From NCBI GenBank assembly GCA_019912965.1, contig JAIOHM010000127.1, positions 1-64,000 on the forward strand: a DNA stretch of 64,000 nucleotides, in the 5' to 3' direction. The notes below the pieces were generated by a model. It was not told the DNA's origin, made no database searches, and worked only from the letters and a program-made list of their open reading frames with translations. Positions 42,107 to 47,985 of the stretch are shown here, piece by piece. This DNA comes from Anaerolineae bacterium (GTDB taxonomy: Bacteria; Chloroflexota; Anaerolineae; Aggregatilineales; Phototrophicaceae). Both the position numbers and the translations under genes were made by a program. The stretch's first letter is position 1. Each line of letters starts with the position of its first letter.

Positions 42107-42505
42107 ATGGAAGAATTGACAATCGGCGAAGTCGCCCGCCTTGCTGGTTTACAAACCTCGGCGCTCCGCTACTATGAAAGCATCGGTCTGTTACCGCCCC
42201 CGCGCCGTGTCAGTGGGCAGCGCCGCTATGCCCCCACCATCCTCCAATTGTTAGCCGTCATCCAGCTTGCCAAAGATGCCAACTTCACCCTCCCGGAAAT
42301 CCACGAATTGCTCTATGGGAACGGAGGCCAAACCCCCGCCGAACGTTGGCAAAATCTGGCTTACCACAAAATCCGCGAACTGGACGACATCATTGCCGAA
42401 GCGCAGGAAAAACGCGCCCTGTTGATCGAAGGAACCCAGTGTGATGCGCTTCAGTTTGAACTGGATGGCCTGAATTTGCCCACCAAATCTGAAAAAGCCT
42501 CTTGA
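42107..42505 (+). CDS. MerR-family regulator (SoxR-like length)
   Basis: A 132-residue regulator. The N-terminal wHTH reads LTIGEVARLAGLQTSALRYYESIGLLPPPRRVSGQRRYAP, the MerR signature. The dimerisation helix and a short C-terminal region follow. It has one Cys (TQCDAL) in the effector region rather than the CX2CX5C of SoxR, so the effector is not a 2Fe-2S cluster by that pattern. Its stop codon overlaps the -35 of a MerR-type promoter (42502-42532) serving the DinB gene. Confidence 0.92.
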   Translation: MEELTIGEVARLAGLQTSALRYYESIGLLPPPRRVSGQRRYAPTILQLLAVIQLAKDANFTLPEIHELLYGNGGQTPAERWQNLAYHKIRELDDIIAEAQEKRALLIEGTQCDALQFELDGLNLPTKSEKAS

Positions 42506-42532
42506 CTTAAAGTTGACTTTAACCCCTACATT
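42502..42532 (+). promoter_or_regulatory. MerR-type promoter with 19-bp spacer and dyad operator
   Basis: TTGACT (-35, 42502-42507), 19-bp spacer, TACATT (-10, 42527-42532). Between them sits the dyad TTAAAGT-TG-ACTTTAA (42507-42522). A 19- or 20-bp spacer with a central dyad is the defining architecture of MerR-activated promoters. It lies directly after merR and before the DinB gene. Confidence 0.75.
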
Positions 42533-42574
42533 TGTTCTATCGAATACATTTTCTGTCTGCCAAGGAGAACGATA

Positions 42575-43099
42575 ATGTCCTCAACTGCTGAACAGGTCGC
42601 ATCAGTCGTTGACGTCCCAACCCTGATAAGTGTCGCCAACCGCAATTTTGGTGTCATTCAGCGCCAGATCAACGGCCTGACACACGCCGACAGCCTTTTA
42701 CAACTGCCCTTTCGCGGTAACTGCCTGAACTGGATCATGGGTCACATTACCCAGAGCCGTGACAAAATGCTCCAGTTAGTTGGTCAGCCTTCCATTTGGA
42801 CGCCGGAACAAATCGCCCGCTATGAGCGTGACTCCGCGCCCATTCTGGCCGATGACCCGGATGTGCTGCCGTTCGAGAAAATAGTCGCTGATCTGGGGAC
42901 TGCCCATGAACGACTGGTGGAGGCACTCAAAGGTTTTTCGCTGGATGATCTGGCTGTGGAAGGCAAGGCTGTTATTAAAAATGCGCCGCCCTGGAATGTG
43001 GCGGAATGGCTGCACTTTTTGCTCTGGCACGAAACTTACCATGTGGGGCAGTTGGAAATTCTGCGCCAGCTTACGGGCATCAACGATAAAGTAATCTAG
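42575..43099 (+). CDS. DinB-family metal-dependent protein
   Basis: A 174-residue four-helix bundle protein. The three-His metal site is visible: LNWIMGHITQSRDKML (first His), and LLWHETYHVGQLEILR (second and third His, spaced H-x3-H). The family includes mycothiol/bacillithiol S-transferases and proteins of unknown function. AAGGAG lies 9 bp before the start. The upstream MerR-type promoter suggests induction by the ligand of the adjacent MerR regulator. Followed by a DUF4287 gene 11 bp on. Confidence 0.9.
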   Translation: MSSTAEQVASVVDVPTLISVANRNFGVIQRQINGLTHADSLLQLPFRGNCLNWIMGHITQSRDKMLQLVGQPSIWTPEQIARYERDSAPILADDPDVLPFEKIVADLGTAHERLVEALKGFSLDDLAVEGKAVIKNAPPWNVAEWLHFLLWHETYHVGQLEILRQLTGINDKVI

Positions 43100-43110
43100 G
43101 AGAAACCCTG

Positions 43111-43686
43111 ATGGCAAAAGATTCACAGCGTCTCGAACAGGAATTTATCGCCACTGCCCGCGAAAAAACCGGGCATGACCTACAAGAATGGATGGGCATC
43201 GTCCAGTCCGCCGGACTCGAACCCAAAATGAACACCATCCTCAATTGGTTGAAGAGTGACCACAAACTCAACCATATGCAGGCGCAGTTCATCACGGGTA
43301 TTTATCTTAACGATGGCAAGCCCGTTTATGATTACGAAATCCTGTTTGCCAATCTGCTTGATGGGAAGGATGATTTGCTTCCAGCCTACCGCGCCCTCGA
43401 ATCCGGCATTCAATCCCGTCTCAGCGATGCCGAATTTATTCCCACCAAAGCTTATGTCTCGATTGAAGGTAAACGCTGTTTCGCCTGCGCCACCCTCACC
43501 AAAAAGAACATCCGCGTTGGCCTCGACTTGGGTGACGAACCGTTCGGTGAATATGTACAGAAAGCCAAGAGCCTCGGCGCGATGCCCAACCTCACCCATA
43601 TGGTCGAAATCGCCGCCCCCGCCGATGTAAATGCCAATCTGCTGGATTACGTCGAACGCGCCTACAAACGCGCCCATAAATTATAA
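43111..43686 (+). CDS. DUF4287/DUF5655 protein
   Basis: A 191-residue cytosolic protein. The N-terminal 65 residues (TGHDLQEWMGIVQSAGLEPKMNTILNWLKSDHKLNHMQAQFI) match the DUF4287 pattern. The C-terminal part (LLPAYRALESGIQ and IPTKAYVSIEGKRCFACATLTKKNIRVGLDL) matches the DUF5655 pattern. The function is unknown. TAGGAGAAA precedes the start. It is in the same transcription unit as the DinB gene and thus a probable MerR target. Confidence 0.88.
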   Translation: MAKDSQRLEQEFIATAREKTGHDLQEWMGIVQSAGLEPKMNTILNWLKSDHKLNHMQAQFITGIYLNDGKPVYDYEILFANLLDGKDDLLPAYRALESGIQSRLSDAEFIPTKAYVSIEGKRCFACATLTKKNIRVGLDLGDEPFGEYVQKAKSLGAMPNLTHMVEIAAPADVNANLLDYVERAYKRAHKL

Positions 43687-43750
43687 GTTTGCACGAATAT
43701 TTTTCTCAGGTGATAATGAGCATATCCTGATTTATCGCCTGAGAGTCCAC

Positions 43751-44125
43751 ATGCCCGAAGGCCTGGAAATAACGCAAACCGACGGAATCACCATCTATAC
43801 TTTCACCAACTCGTCCGAAGCCGCGATTGATGCTTGGGGTATGGCGCTGATCGAACACATAGAGGCGCTGCCAACCAATCAGTCCTTCCGCGTGTTAATG
43901 GATGTGTCCTCGAATCAGGTGAATTTTTCCCGTTATGCCCGCCAAAAATCCATTGAAATGTTCACCCGCTTTCGCAAACGCAAAGGCCGCTATGCCTTCC
44001 TGTTTTCCAGCCGCACCGCGCCCTACTACTCACGTATTTTCTTTGCCTCGCTCGGCAGGCTGGAATTTGAATTGAACTACTTCAGCAACCGCGAAAAAGC
44101 ATTGGCTTGGCTCCACGACTCCTGA
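43751..44125 (+). CDS. STAS/SpoIIAA-like small protein, second copy
   Basis: A 124-residue protein with the layout strand (EITQTDGITIYTFT), helix, strand (FRVLMDVSSNQVNFS), helix, strand (GRYAFLFSSRTAPYYSRIF), helix, and a final YFSNREKALAWL, typical of SpoIIAA-like STAS-fold proteins. It resembles in layout the gene at 38431 but the sequences are far diverged. The start at 43751 gives the domain start; the longer frame overlaps the previous gene. The function is unknown. Confidence 0.75.
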   Translation: MPEGLEITQTDGITIYTFTNSSEAAIDAWGMALIEHIEALPTNQSFRVLMDVSSNQVNFSRYARQKSIEMFTRFRKRKGRYAFLFSSRTAPYYSRIFFASLGRLEFELNYFSNREKALAWLHDS

Positions 44126-44200
44126 CCCGCCGTATCTATCCGCCCCCATCTATGCTATGATGGCGTCCTCCGACCGCAGACAGTCCATCGCTCAAAACCG

Positions 44201-44228
44201 ATAACTGTAAACTAATAACTGTAAACTA
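44201..44228 (+). repeat. Two exact 14-bp tandem repeats abutting a start codon
   Basis: ATAACTGTAAACTA repeated twice without interruption, ending exactly one base before the ATG of the rluD-like gene at 44229, whose first bases (AT) could begin a third unit. There is no Shine-Dalgarno sequence in the gap. Confidence 0.8.
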
Positions 44229-45152
44229 ATGACAGAAAACCTCGAATTTACCGTCCAAAATCCCGGCGAACGGCTGGATAAACTTATCGTGACGCAGGTC
44301 GGCGACCGCCTTTCTCGCGCCCAGATTCAAACCCTGATTAAAGATGGCATGGTCACAGTGAACGGCGCGCAGGTTAAAGCGGGCATCAAGCTCAAAGGCG
44401 GCGAAACCATCACCGTCATGATCCCGGTACGCGAAGCCCCTGAAAATGTGAAGCCGGAAGCCATTCCGCTGACGGTGCTTTATGAAGATAAAGACATTGC
44501 CGTCATTGATAAACCCGCAGGAATGACGGTTCACCCCGGCGTCAATAATGAAACCGGAACGCTGGTTGCTGCGCTGCTGTCGCGCTGGCCGGAAATCGCC
44601 AAAATGAATATCGAAGAAAAACGTGCGGGCATCGTTCACCGCCTCGATAAAGACACCAGCGGCTTAATCATCATCGCCAAACGGGATGTTGCCCGCCGCA
44701 AGTTGATGGCACAGTTCCAAAACCGCACCATCGAAAAGAGCTATCTCGCCCTGCTGGAAAAAATGCCACCGACTCAGGTTGGCCGCATTGACGCCCCCAT
44801 CGCCCGTGACCCCAAGCTGCGCCAGCGCATGACTACTGCCCACAATGGTCGCCCATCCGTCACCGAATACGAAGTGATCGAGCGCGATTTTGTCGGCGGG
44901 CAGGCGATGGTACGCATCAACATCCTGACGGGACGCACCCACCAGATTCGTGTGCATATGGCTTTTATTGGCTGCCCGATTGTGGGCGATGCAGTCTATG
45001 GCTATCGCAAACAGCGACTCAGCCTCAAGCGCCATTTTCTGCACGCTGCCCATCTCTGCTTCGACCATCCACGCACCGGGGAGCGCATGTGTTTTGACTC
45101 GCCGCTGCCGCCCGGTCTGCTGAACATCCTCGAAAAACTGCGCGAAAAATAA
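44229..45152 (+). CDS. rluD: RluA/RluD-family 23S rRNA pseudouridine synthase
   Basis: A 307-residue pseudouridine synthase. The N-terminal S4 domain (GERLDKLIVTQVGDRLSRAQIQTLIKDGMVTVNG) is followed by the catalytic core with IVHRLDKDTSGLIIIAK, whose Asp is the nucleophile, and the R-x-H-Q-I-R-V-H motif GRTHQIRVHMAF. The length is near the usual 300-330. It modifies uridines in 23S rRNA helix 69 in known homologues. The start lies right after a tandem repeat without a binding site. Confidence 0.95.
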   Translation: MTENLEFTVQNPGERLDKLIVTQVGDRLSRAQIQTLIKDGMVTVNGAQVKAGIKLKGGETITVMIPVREAPENVKPEAIPLTVLYEDKDIAVIDKPAGMTVHPGVNNETGTLVAALLSRWPEIAKMNIEEKRAGIVHRLDKDTSGLIIIAKRDVARRKLMAQFQNRTIEKSYLALLEKMPPTQVGRIDAPIARDPKLRQRMTTAHNGRPSVTEYEVIERDFVGGQAMVRINILTGRTHQIRVHMAFIGCPIVGDAVYGYRKQRLSLKRHFLHAAHLCFDHPRTGERMCFDSPLPPGLLNILEKLREK

Positions 45153-45226
45153 TCGATACTTTTCCTTATTCCCCTCGCCATGAGGGAGAGGGGCTAGGGG
45201 TGAGGGTTCTGTGCGAAAAATAATCG
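45142..45226. repeat. Inserted short element with 14-bp flanking direct repeat
   Basis: GCGAAAAATAATCG occurs at 45142-45155 and again exactly at 45213-45226. Between them is a 57-bp segment with the CCCCTC...GAGGGAGAGGGG...GGGGTGAGGG pattern, a widespread class of small repeats. The first copy contains the rluD stop codon. The arrangement looks like a short element that inserted at the end of rluD with duplication of its target. Confidence 0.65.
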
Positions 45227-45229
45227 CGC

Positions 45230-46042
45230 TTACTTGGCTGGACGCAACCGCACAAACAGCAGCGGCGGCATATCATAATTTGCCCAGGCGAATGCGTTAG
45301 TAGGTGGCATCTCGGCAATCATTTGAGGTTCCTCCAGCCGATCCATCACCAACCCATTCTCGAATGCGCTGTTGAGCAGCAGGTGCAAAGGGCGATGCCA
45401 ATAATACTGCTGAAGCGGTTGCTCCCGAATCGCTAACCCTTTGGTGGCCTCCGCCGAAAGATACCGCGATACCTTAATCGAGTAGGTCGGTTCTTGGTCA
45501 TAATCCGGTAGTTCTGCCTGCATCGAAATCGACTGCCCGTTGAAGCACGGATGCATCACCGAGAACACGAATCGTCCATCCGGTTTGAGCATCTGCGCCA
45601 CTGCCCGGAAAAGGGGTTCGATGACGGGCATATCCATAATCGCGTTGTTGCAGACCGCCGCGTCAAACGGTTGCCCATCTTTCCCCACCAGCGCCAATAA
45701 TTGCGCTATATCGGTCGCATCCGCTACATGATACTCAATTTGCTCAGTCCGTTCGGTCGTGCGCTGTTTGGCTAATGCAATCAGCTTGGGGCTGAAGTCC
45801 GAAGCCACTACAGCAGCGCCCAGTTCAGCCAATCGTCGGCTAAAGATGCCATTGCCGCAGGCGATGTCCAAAACGCGCTCACCGGGTTGGATATTCAGCA
45901 TCTTCTCCACCATCGGTGCGATAATTGTGGATTGCCAACCACCCCCGCCGCCAATCCGTTTATCCCATGCCTCCGCGTTAGCATCCCAAATATCGCGCGA
46001 TTCAGCATTCAGTTGATCGATTGTTTTCGGATTGTCGCTCAT
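45230..46042 (-). CDS. Class I SAM-dependent methyltransferase
   Basis: A 270-residue methyltransferase. SAM motif I is VLDIACGNGIFSRRLAELGA (residues about 57-76), motif II VVASDFSPKLIALA, and the post-motif loop ends in AAVCNNAIMDMP. The C-terminal region has aromatic motifs (YYWHRPLHLLLN) but no identity to a named methyltransferase. The start at 46042 fits AGAGGAG 7 bp upstream. It is divergent from the PadR operon; convergent with rluD. The substrate is unknown. Confidence 0.9.
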   Translation of the reverse strand: MSDNPKTIDQLNAESRDIWDANAEAWDKRIGGGGGWQSTIIAPMVEKMLNIQPGERVLDIACGNGIFSRRLAELGAAVVASDFSPKLIALAKQRTTERTEQIEYHVADATDIAQLLALVGKDGQPFDAAVCNNAIMDMPVIEPLFRAVAQMLKPDGRFVFSVMHPCFNGQSISMQAELPDYDQEPTYSIKVSRYLSAEATKGLAIREQPLQQYYWHRPLHLLLNSAFENGLVMDRLEEPQMIAEMPPTNAFAWANYDMPPLLFVRLRPAK

Positions 46043-46128
46043 ACAGACTCCTCTGTTTTGGGGCTGCACATTATATCCATGAGGCTGTGAATGTGTAGGT
46101 TGCCAATGCACCCCTAAAACTTAGGTGC

Positions 46129-46193
46129 TTGACACCACTGCGAAATCACCTTAGTATATCAAAAGCTGATATATCAGGTTTTGATGCATCAAA
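46129..46193 (+). promoter_or_regulatory. padR promoter with overlapping dyad operators
   Basis: Perfect -35 TTGACA (46129-46134), 17-bp spacer, TAGTAT (46152-46157). Overlapping the -10 and extending downstream are three dyads: TATATCA..TGATATA (46155-46161 and 46167-46173), TGATATATCA (46167-46176) and TTTGATGCATCAAA (46180-46193, perfect). This is the layout of an autorepressed PadR operon. Confidence 0.65.
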
Positions 46194-46216
46194 GCTTGAC
46201 TGTGAAATGAGGCCCT

Positions 46217-46579
46217 ATGGCACACACCGCCCCTGATCCCCAATCGTTTTTGCCGCTTCCACCCGCCATGTTCCACATTCTGCTGGCGCTGGCGGATAGT
46301 GACCGTCATGGCTATGGCATTATGCAGGAAGTTGCCCAACGTACCGATGGTGCGATCAAACTCAGCCCCGGAACGCTCTACGGCGCGATCAAGAAAATGG
46401 TCGAATCCGGCTGGATTGTAGAAACCGAAGCACGCGAAGATTCTGCGCTCAATGAGGAACGGCGGCGTTACTACCGTCTGACCGACTTTGGTGAACGGGT
46501 TGCCCGTGCCGAGGCGACTCGCTTGGCAAATCTGGTGAATACCGCCCGCCGTGTGGGTTTGCTGGGAGGTGGCGCATGA
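46217..46579 (+). CDS. PadR-family transcriptional regulator
   Basis: A 120-residue winged-helix regulator. MFHILLALADSDRHGYGIMQEVAQRTDGAIKLSPGTLYGAIKKMVESGWIVE is the PadR-type DNA-binding domain, with LSPGTLYGAIKKM the recognition helix region. The C-terminus is short (subfamily 2-like), with one coiled-coil helix. It overlaps the next gene by 4 bp (ATGA). It probably represses its own operon through dyads at 46155-46193. Confidence 0.92.
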   Translation: MAHTAPDPQSFLPLPPAMFHILLALADSDRHGYGIMQEVAQRTDGAIKLSPGTLYGAIKKMVESGWIVETEAREDSALNEERRRYYRLTDFGERVARAEATRLANLVNTARRVGLLGGGA

Positions 46580-47208
46580 ATGCTTTACTCTCGCTGACTG
46601 ACCGGGCATATCGCCTGCTGCTAGGGGCCTATCCGCTGGATTTCCGCCGCGAATATGCCGACGATGTGGCGCAGTTGTTCCGTGATGTATGCCGGGATGC
46701 TGCTGAACGAGGGGGATCATTAGCGGTGCTGCGCCTCTGGCCGCTGGCGTTATGGGATGTGGCGACCAACGCCCTTCAGGAACGCCTTTATAGTGCATTG
46801 ATGAGGAGGAAACAAATGGATACCATCGATTTTGATCGTCAGCTTGGCTATACCGTCAAGTCCATGACCATCTTGCTGCGTGCTGGCTACAGCGTCATGC
46901 AGGCCATCACCATGATCGCTGACCAATCGCCCGAACCGACCGCCAGCGCCCTCAAACGTTTTACAGCGGAAGTCGAAGCGGGCAAACCGTCCGACGATGC
47001 GCTTACTGATCTGAAAACCCGTATGCCTTCCGAACATCTGGCACAGGTTGTCGATACGATGCTGCACCAGCGGGAAACCGGCGGCAATCTGGCCGATTTT
47101 CTTGACCCGGTTGCGGTTACTATCACCCAATCAGCTGGCGAAGACCCCGCCGCTGCTGAAGCCTTGCAGCACTTCCGCCAGTTGGTCGGCGCACCTTCAG
47201 ATAACTAA
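46576..47208 (+). CDS. Fusion of permease-prefix-like region and T2SF-like domain
   Basis: A 210-residue protein coupled to the PadR gene. Residues 1-80 (LLGAYPLDFRREYADDVAQLFRDVCRDAAERGG) resemble the 'permease prefix' region of PadR-associated proteins of ABC exporters. From Met81 onward (MTILLRAGYSVMQAITMIADQ, FTAEVEAGKPSDDALTDLKTRMPSE, QRETGGNLADFL) it resembles the cytoplasmic GspF/TadB (T2SF) domain, but no membrane helix follows. A strong AGGAGG with 6-bp spacing precedes an internal ATG at 46816, so a separate 130-residue product is possible. The role is unknown. Confidence 0.8.
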   Translation: MNALLSLTDRAYRLLLGAYPLDFRREYADDVAQLFRDVCRDAAERGGSLAVLRLWPLALWDVATNALQERLYSALMRRKQMDTIDFDRQLGYTVKSMTILLRAGYSVMQAITMIADQSPEPTASALKRFTAEVEAGKPSDDALTDLKTRMPSEHLAQVVDTMLHQRETGGNLADFLDPVAVTITQSAGEDPAAAEALQHFRQLVGAPSDN

Positions 47209-47219
47209 AGGATATTTCT

Positions 47220-47246
47220 GTAGGGGTGCAACATGTTGCGCCCCTC
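47220..47246. repeat. Dispersed palindrome, copy 3 (post-stop)
   Basis: GTAGGGGTGCAACATG followed by TTGCGCCCCTC, beginning 12 bp after the stop at 47208. The IS remnant starts 6 bp after it. Confidence 0.85.
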
Positions 47247-47251
47247 TGCTA

Positions 47252-47693
47252 TCAAGATAAGGCAAGGCGCTGAAAAGCAGGGGGAGAAGAAGCAGAACGA
47301 CTAATGCGACAGCCACGGGAAAAACAGCGGAGAAGATCGTTCAGCGCCAGAAGTAAAGCGGGGAACTGGGAGAGGCAGCGGCGAGATGCCAGGCTTTCTT
47401 CTGGATGGTGCGGCTCACCTGTACCCCTACATTGGCGGCGGACTGGCTCAATTCTTCCATCGTGCTGTCTCCCTTTGCCATCCAGCCAAATACCAGTGTT
47501 TGTACAAAACTTGCCCCGCTTAATTTCCGTTGTCGCTGAATAAACCCACTCTCTCGCCCTATCCGATCTGCCTCTTCTGTCAACAGATATTGCAGGCTTT
47601 CTGCTACTCGTGTTAGTGTTTCCATTGGAAGTTATCCTTGTCGTGGAGTTGGTGCTCTCACTTCGTGGGTTAACTTTCTTTTCCTTATCTTGA
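47252..47693. mobile_element. Truncated IS4-family element with terminal inverted repeats
   Basis: A 442-bp segment bounded by TCAAGATAAGG (47252-47262) and its exact reverse complement CCTTATCTTGA (47683-47693); the match continues inward with one mismatch (about 14 bp in all). Inside is an N-terminal IS4-type transposase fragment on the reverse strand. An intact IS4-family element would be 1.3-1.8 kb, so this is an internally deleted copy, possibly mobilisable in trans. It sits between two dispersed palindromes. No exact target duplication is seen. Confidence 0.7.
47341..47625 (-). pseudogene. IS4-family transposase N-terminal fragment
   Basis: A 94-residue frame with the IS4-type N-terminal motif FIQRQRKLSGASFVQTLVFGW, followed by STMEELSQSAANVGVQVS, as in many Chloroflexota transposases. 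The frame ends after AAASPSSPLYFWR; the DDE catalytic domain is absent. It lies within the inverted repeats at 47252-47693, so this is the remnant of the element's own transposase. Confidence 0.75.
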
Positions 47694-47700
47694 CAGGAAT

Positions 47701-47772
47701 GGGGCGTAACATGTTACGCCCCTACAAAACACATCGAATAGGCGGTAGGGACGACCGCCCGGACGCCGCTAC
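47701..47772. repeat. Dispersed palindrome, copy 4, plus related hairpin
   Basis: GGGGCGTAACATG then TTACGCCCCTAC (47701-47725) is the palindrome minus its first three bases. It is followed at 47744-47772 by GGTAGGGACGACCGCC and GGACGCCGCTAC, which recalls the sequence after copy 1. This copy lies 7 bp beyond the IS end. Confidence 0.8.
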
Positions 47773-47985
47773 AACGGACGTTTATCGAACGGCCCTGCAC
47801 AGTTAATTTGTGGATAAAAAATGGTTCAGGGAGGGTTTGTAATGCGCGTAACAATCACCTGATACCATCTGTTTATCAGGTAACAAAAAATGGGGTGGTT
47901 GTAAGGTTGTGGCGAGGGTGTTGTTAGGGGTATGTCGAATGTTGCGATGGGGCGTTATGGGGTGGGGCTACCAGCCCGGTCGCTG
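47726..47985. other. Intergenic stretch between IS remnant and LuxR-type gene
   Basis: It is 260 bp long. It contains the hairpin-like sequence at 47744-47772 and a separate hairpin ACCTGATA/TATCAGGT (47857-47864 and 47874-47881) followed on the forward strand by AACAAAAAA. No coding frame is credible. The reverse-strand LuxR-type gene ends at its right edge. Confidence 0.5.

Noticed and set aside
47304-47543. 79-residue forward frame inside the IS remnant
   Set aside because: It is the complement of the transposase fragment and has no family resemblance.
47857-47881. Hairpin ACCTGATA/TATCAGGT as terminator of the LuxR-type gene
   Set aside because: The A-run lies on the wrong side for a U-tract in the reverse-strand transcript. 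It may be a different structure.
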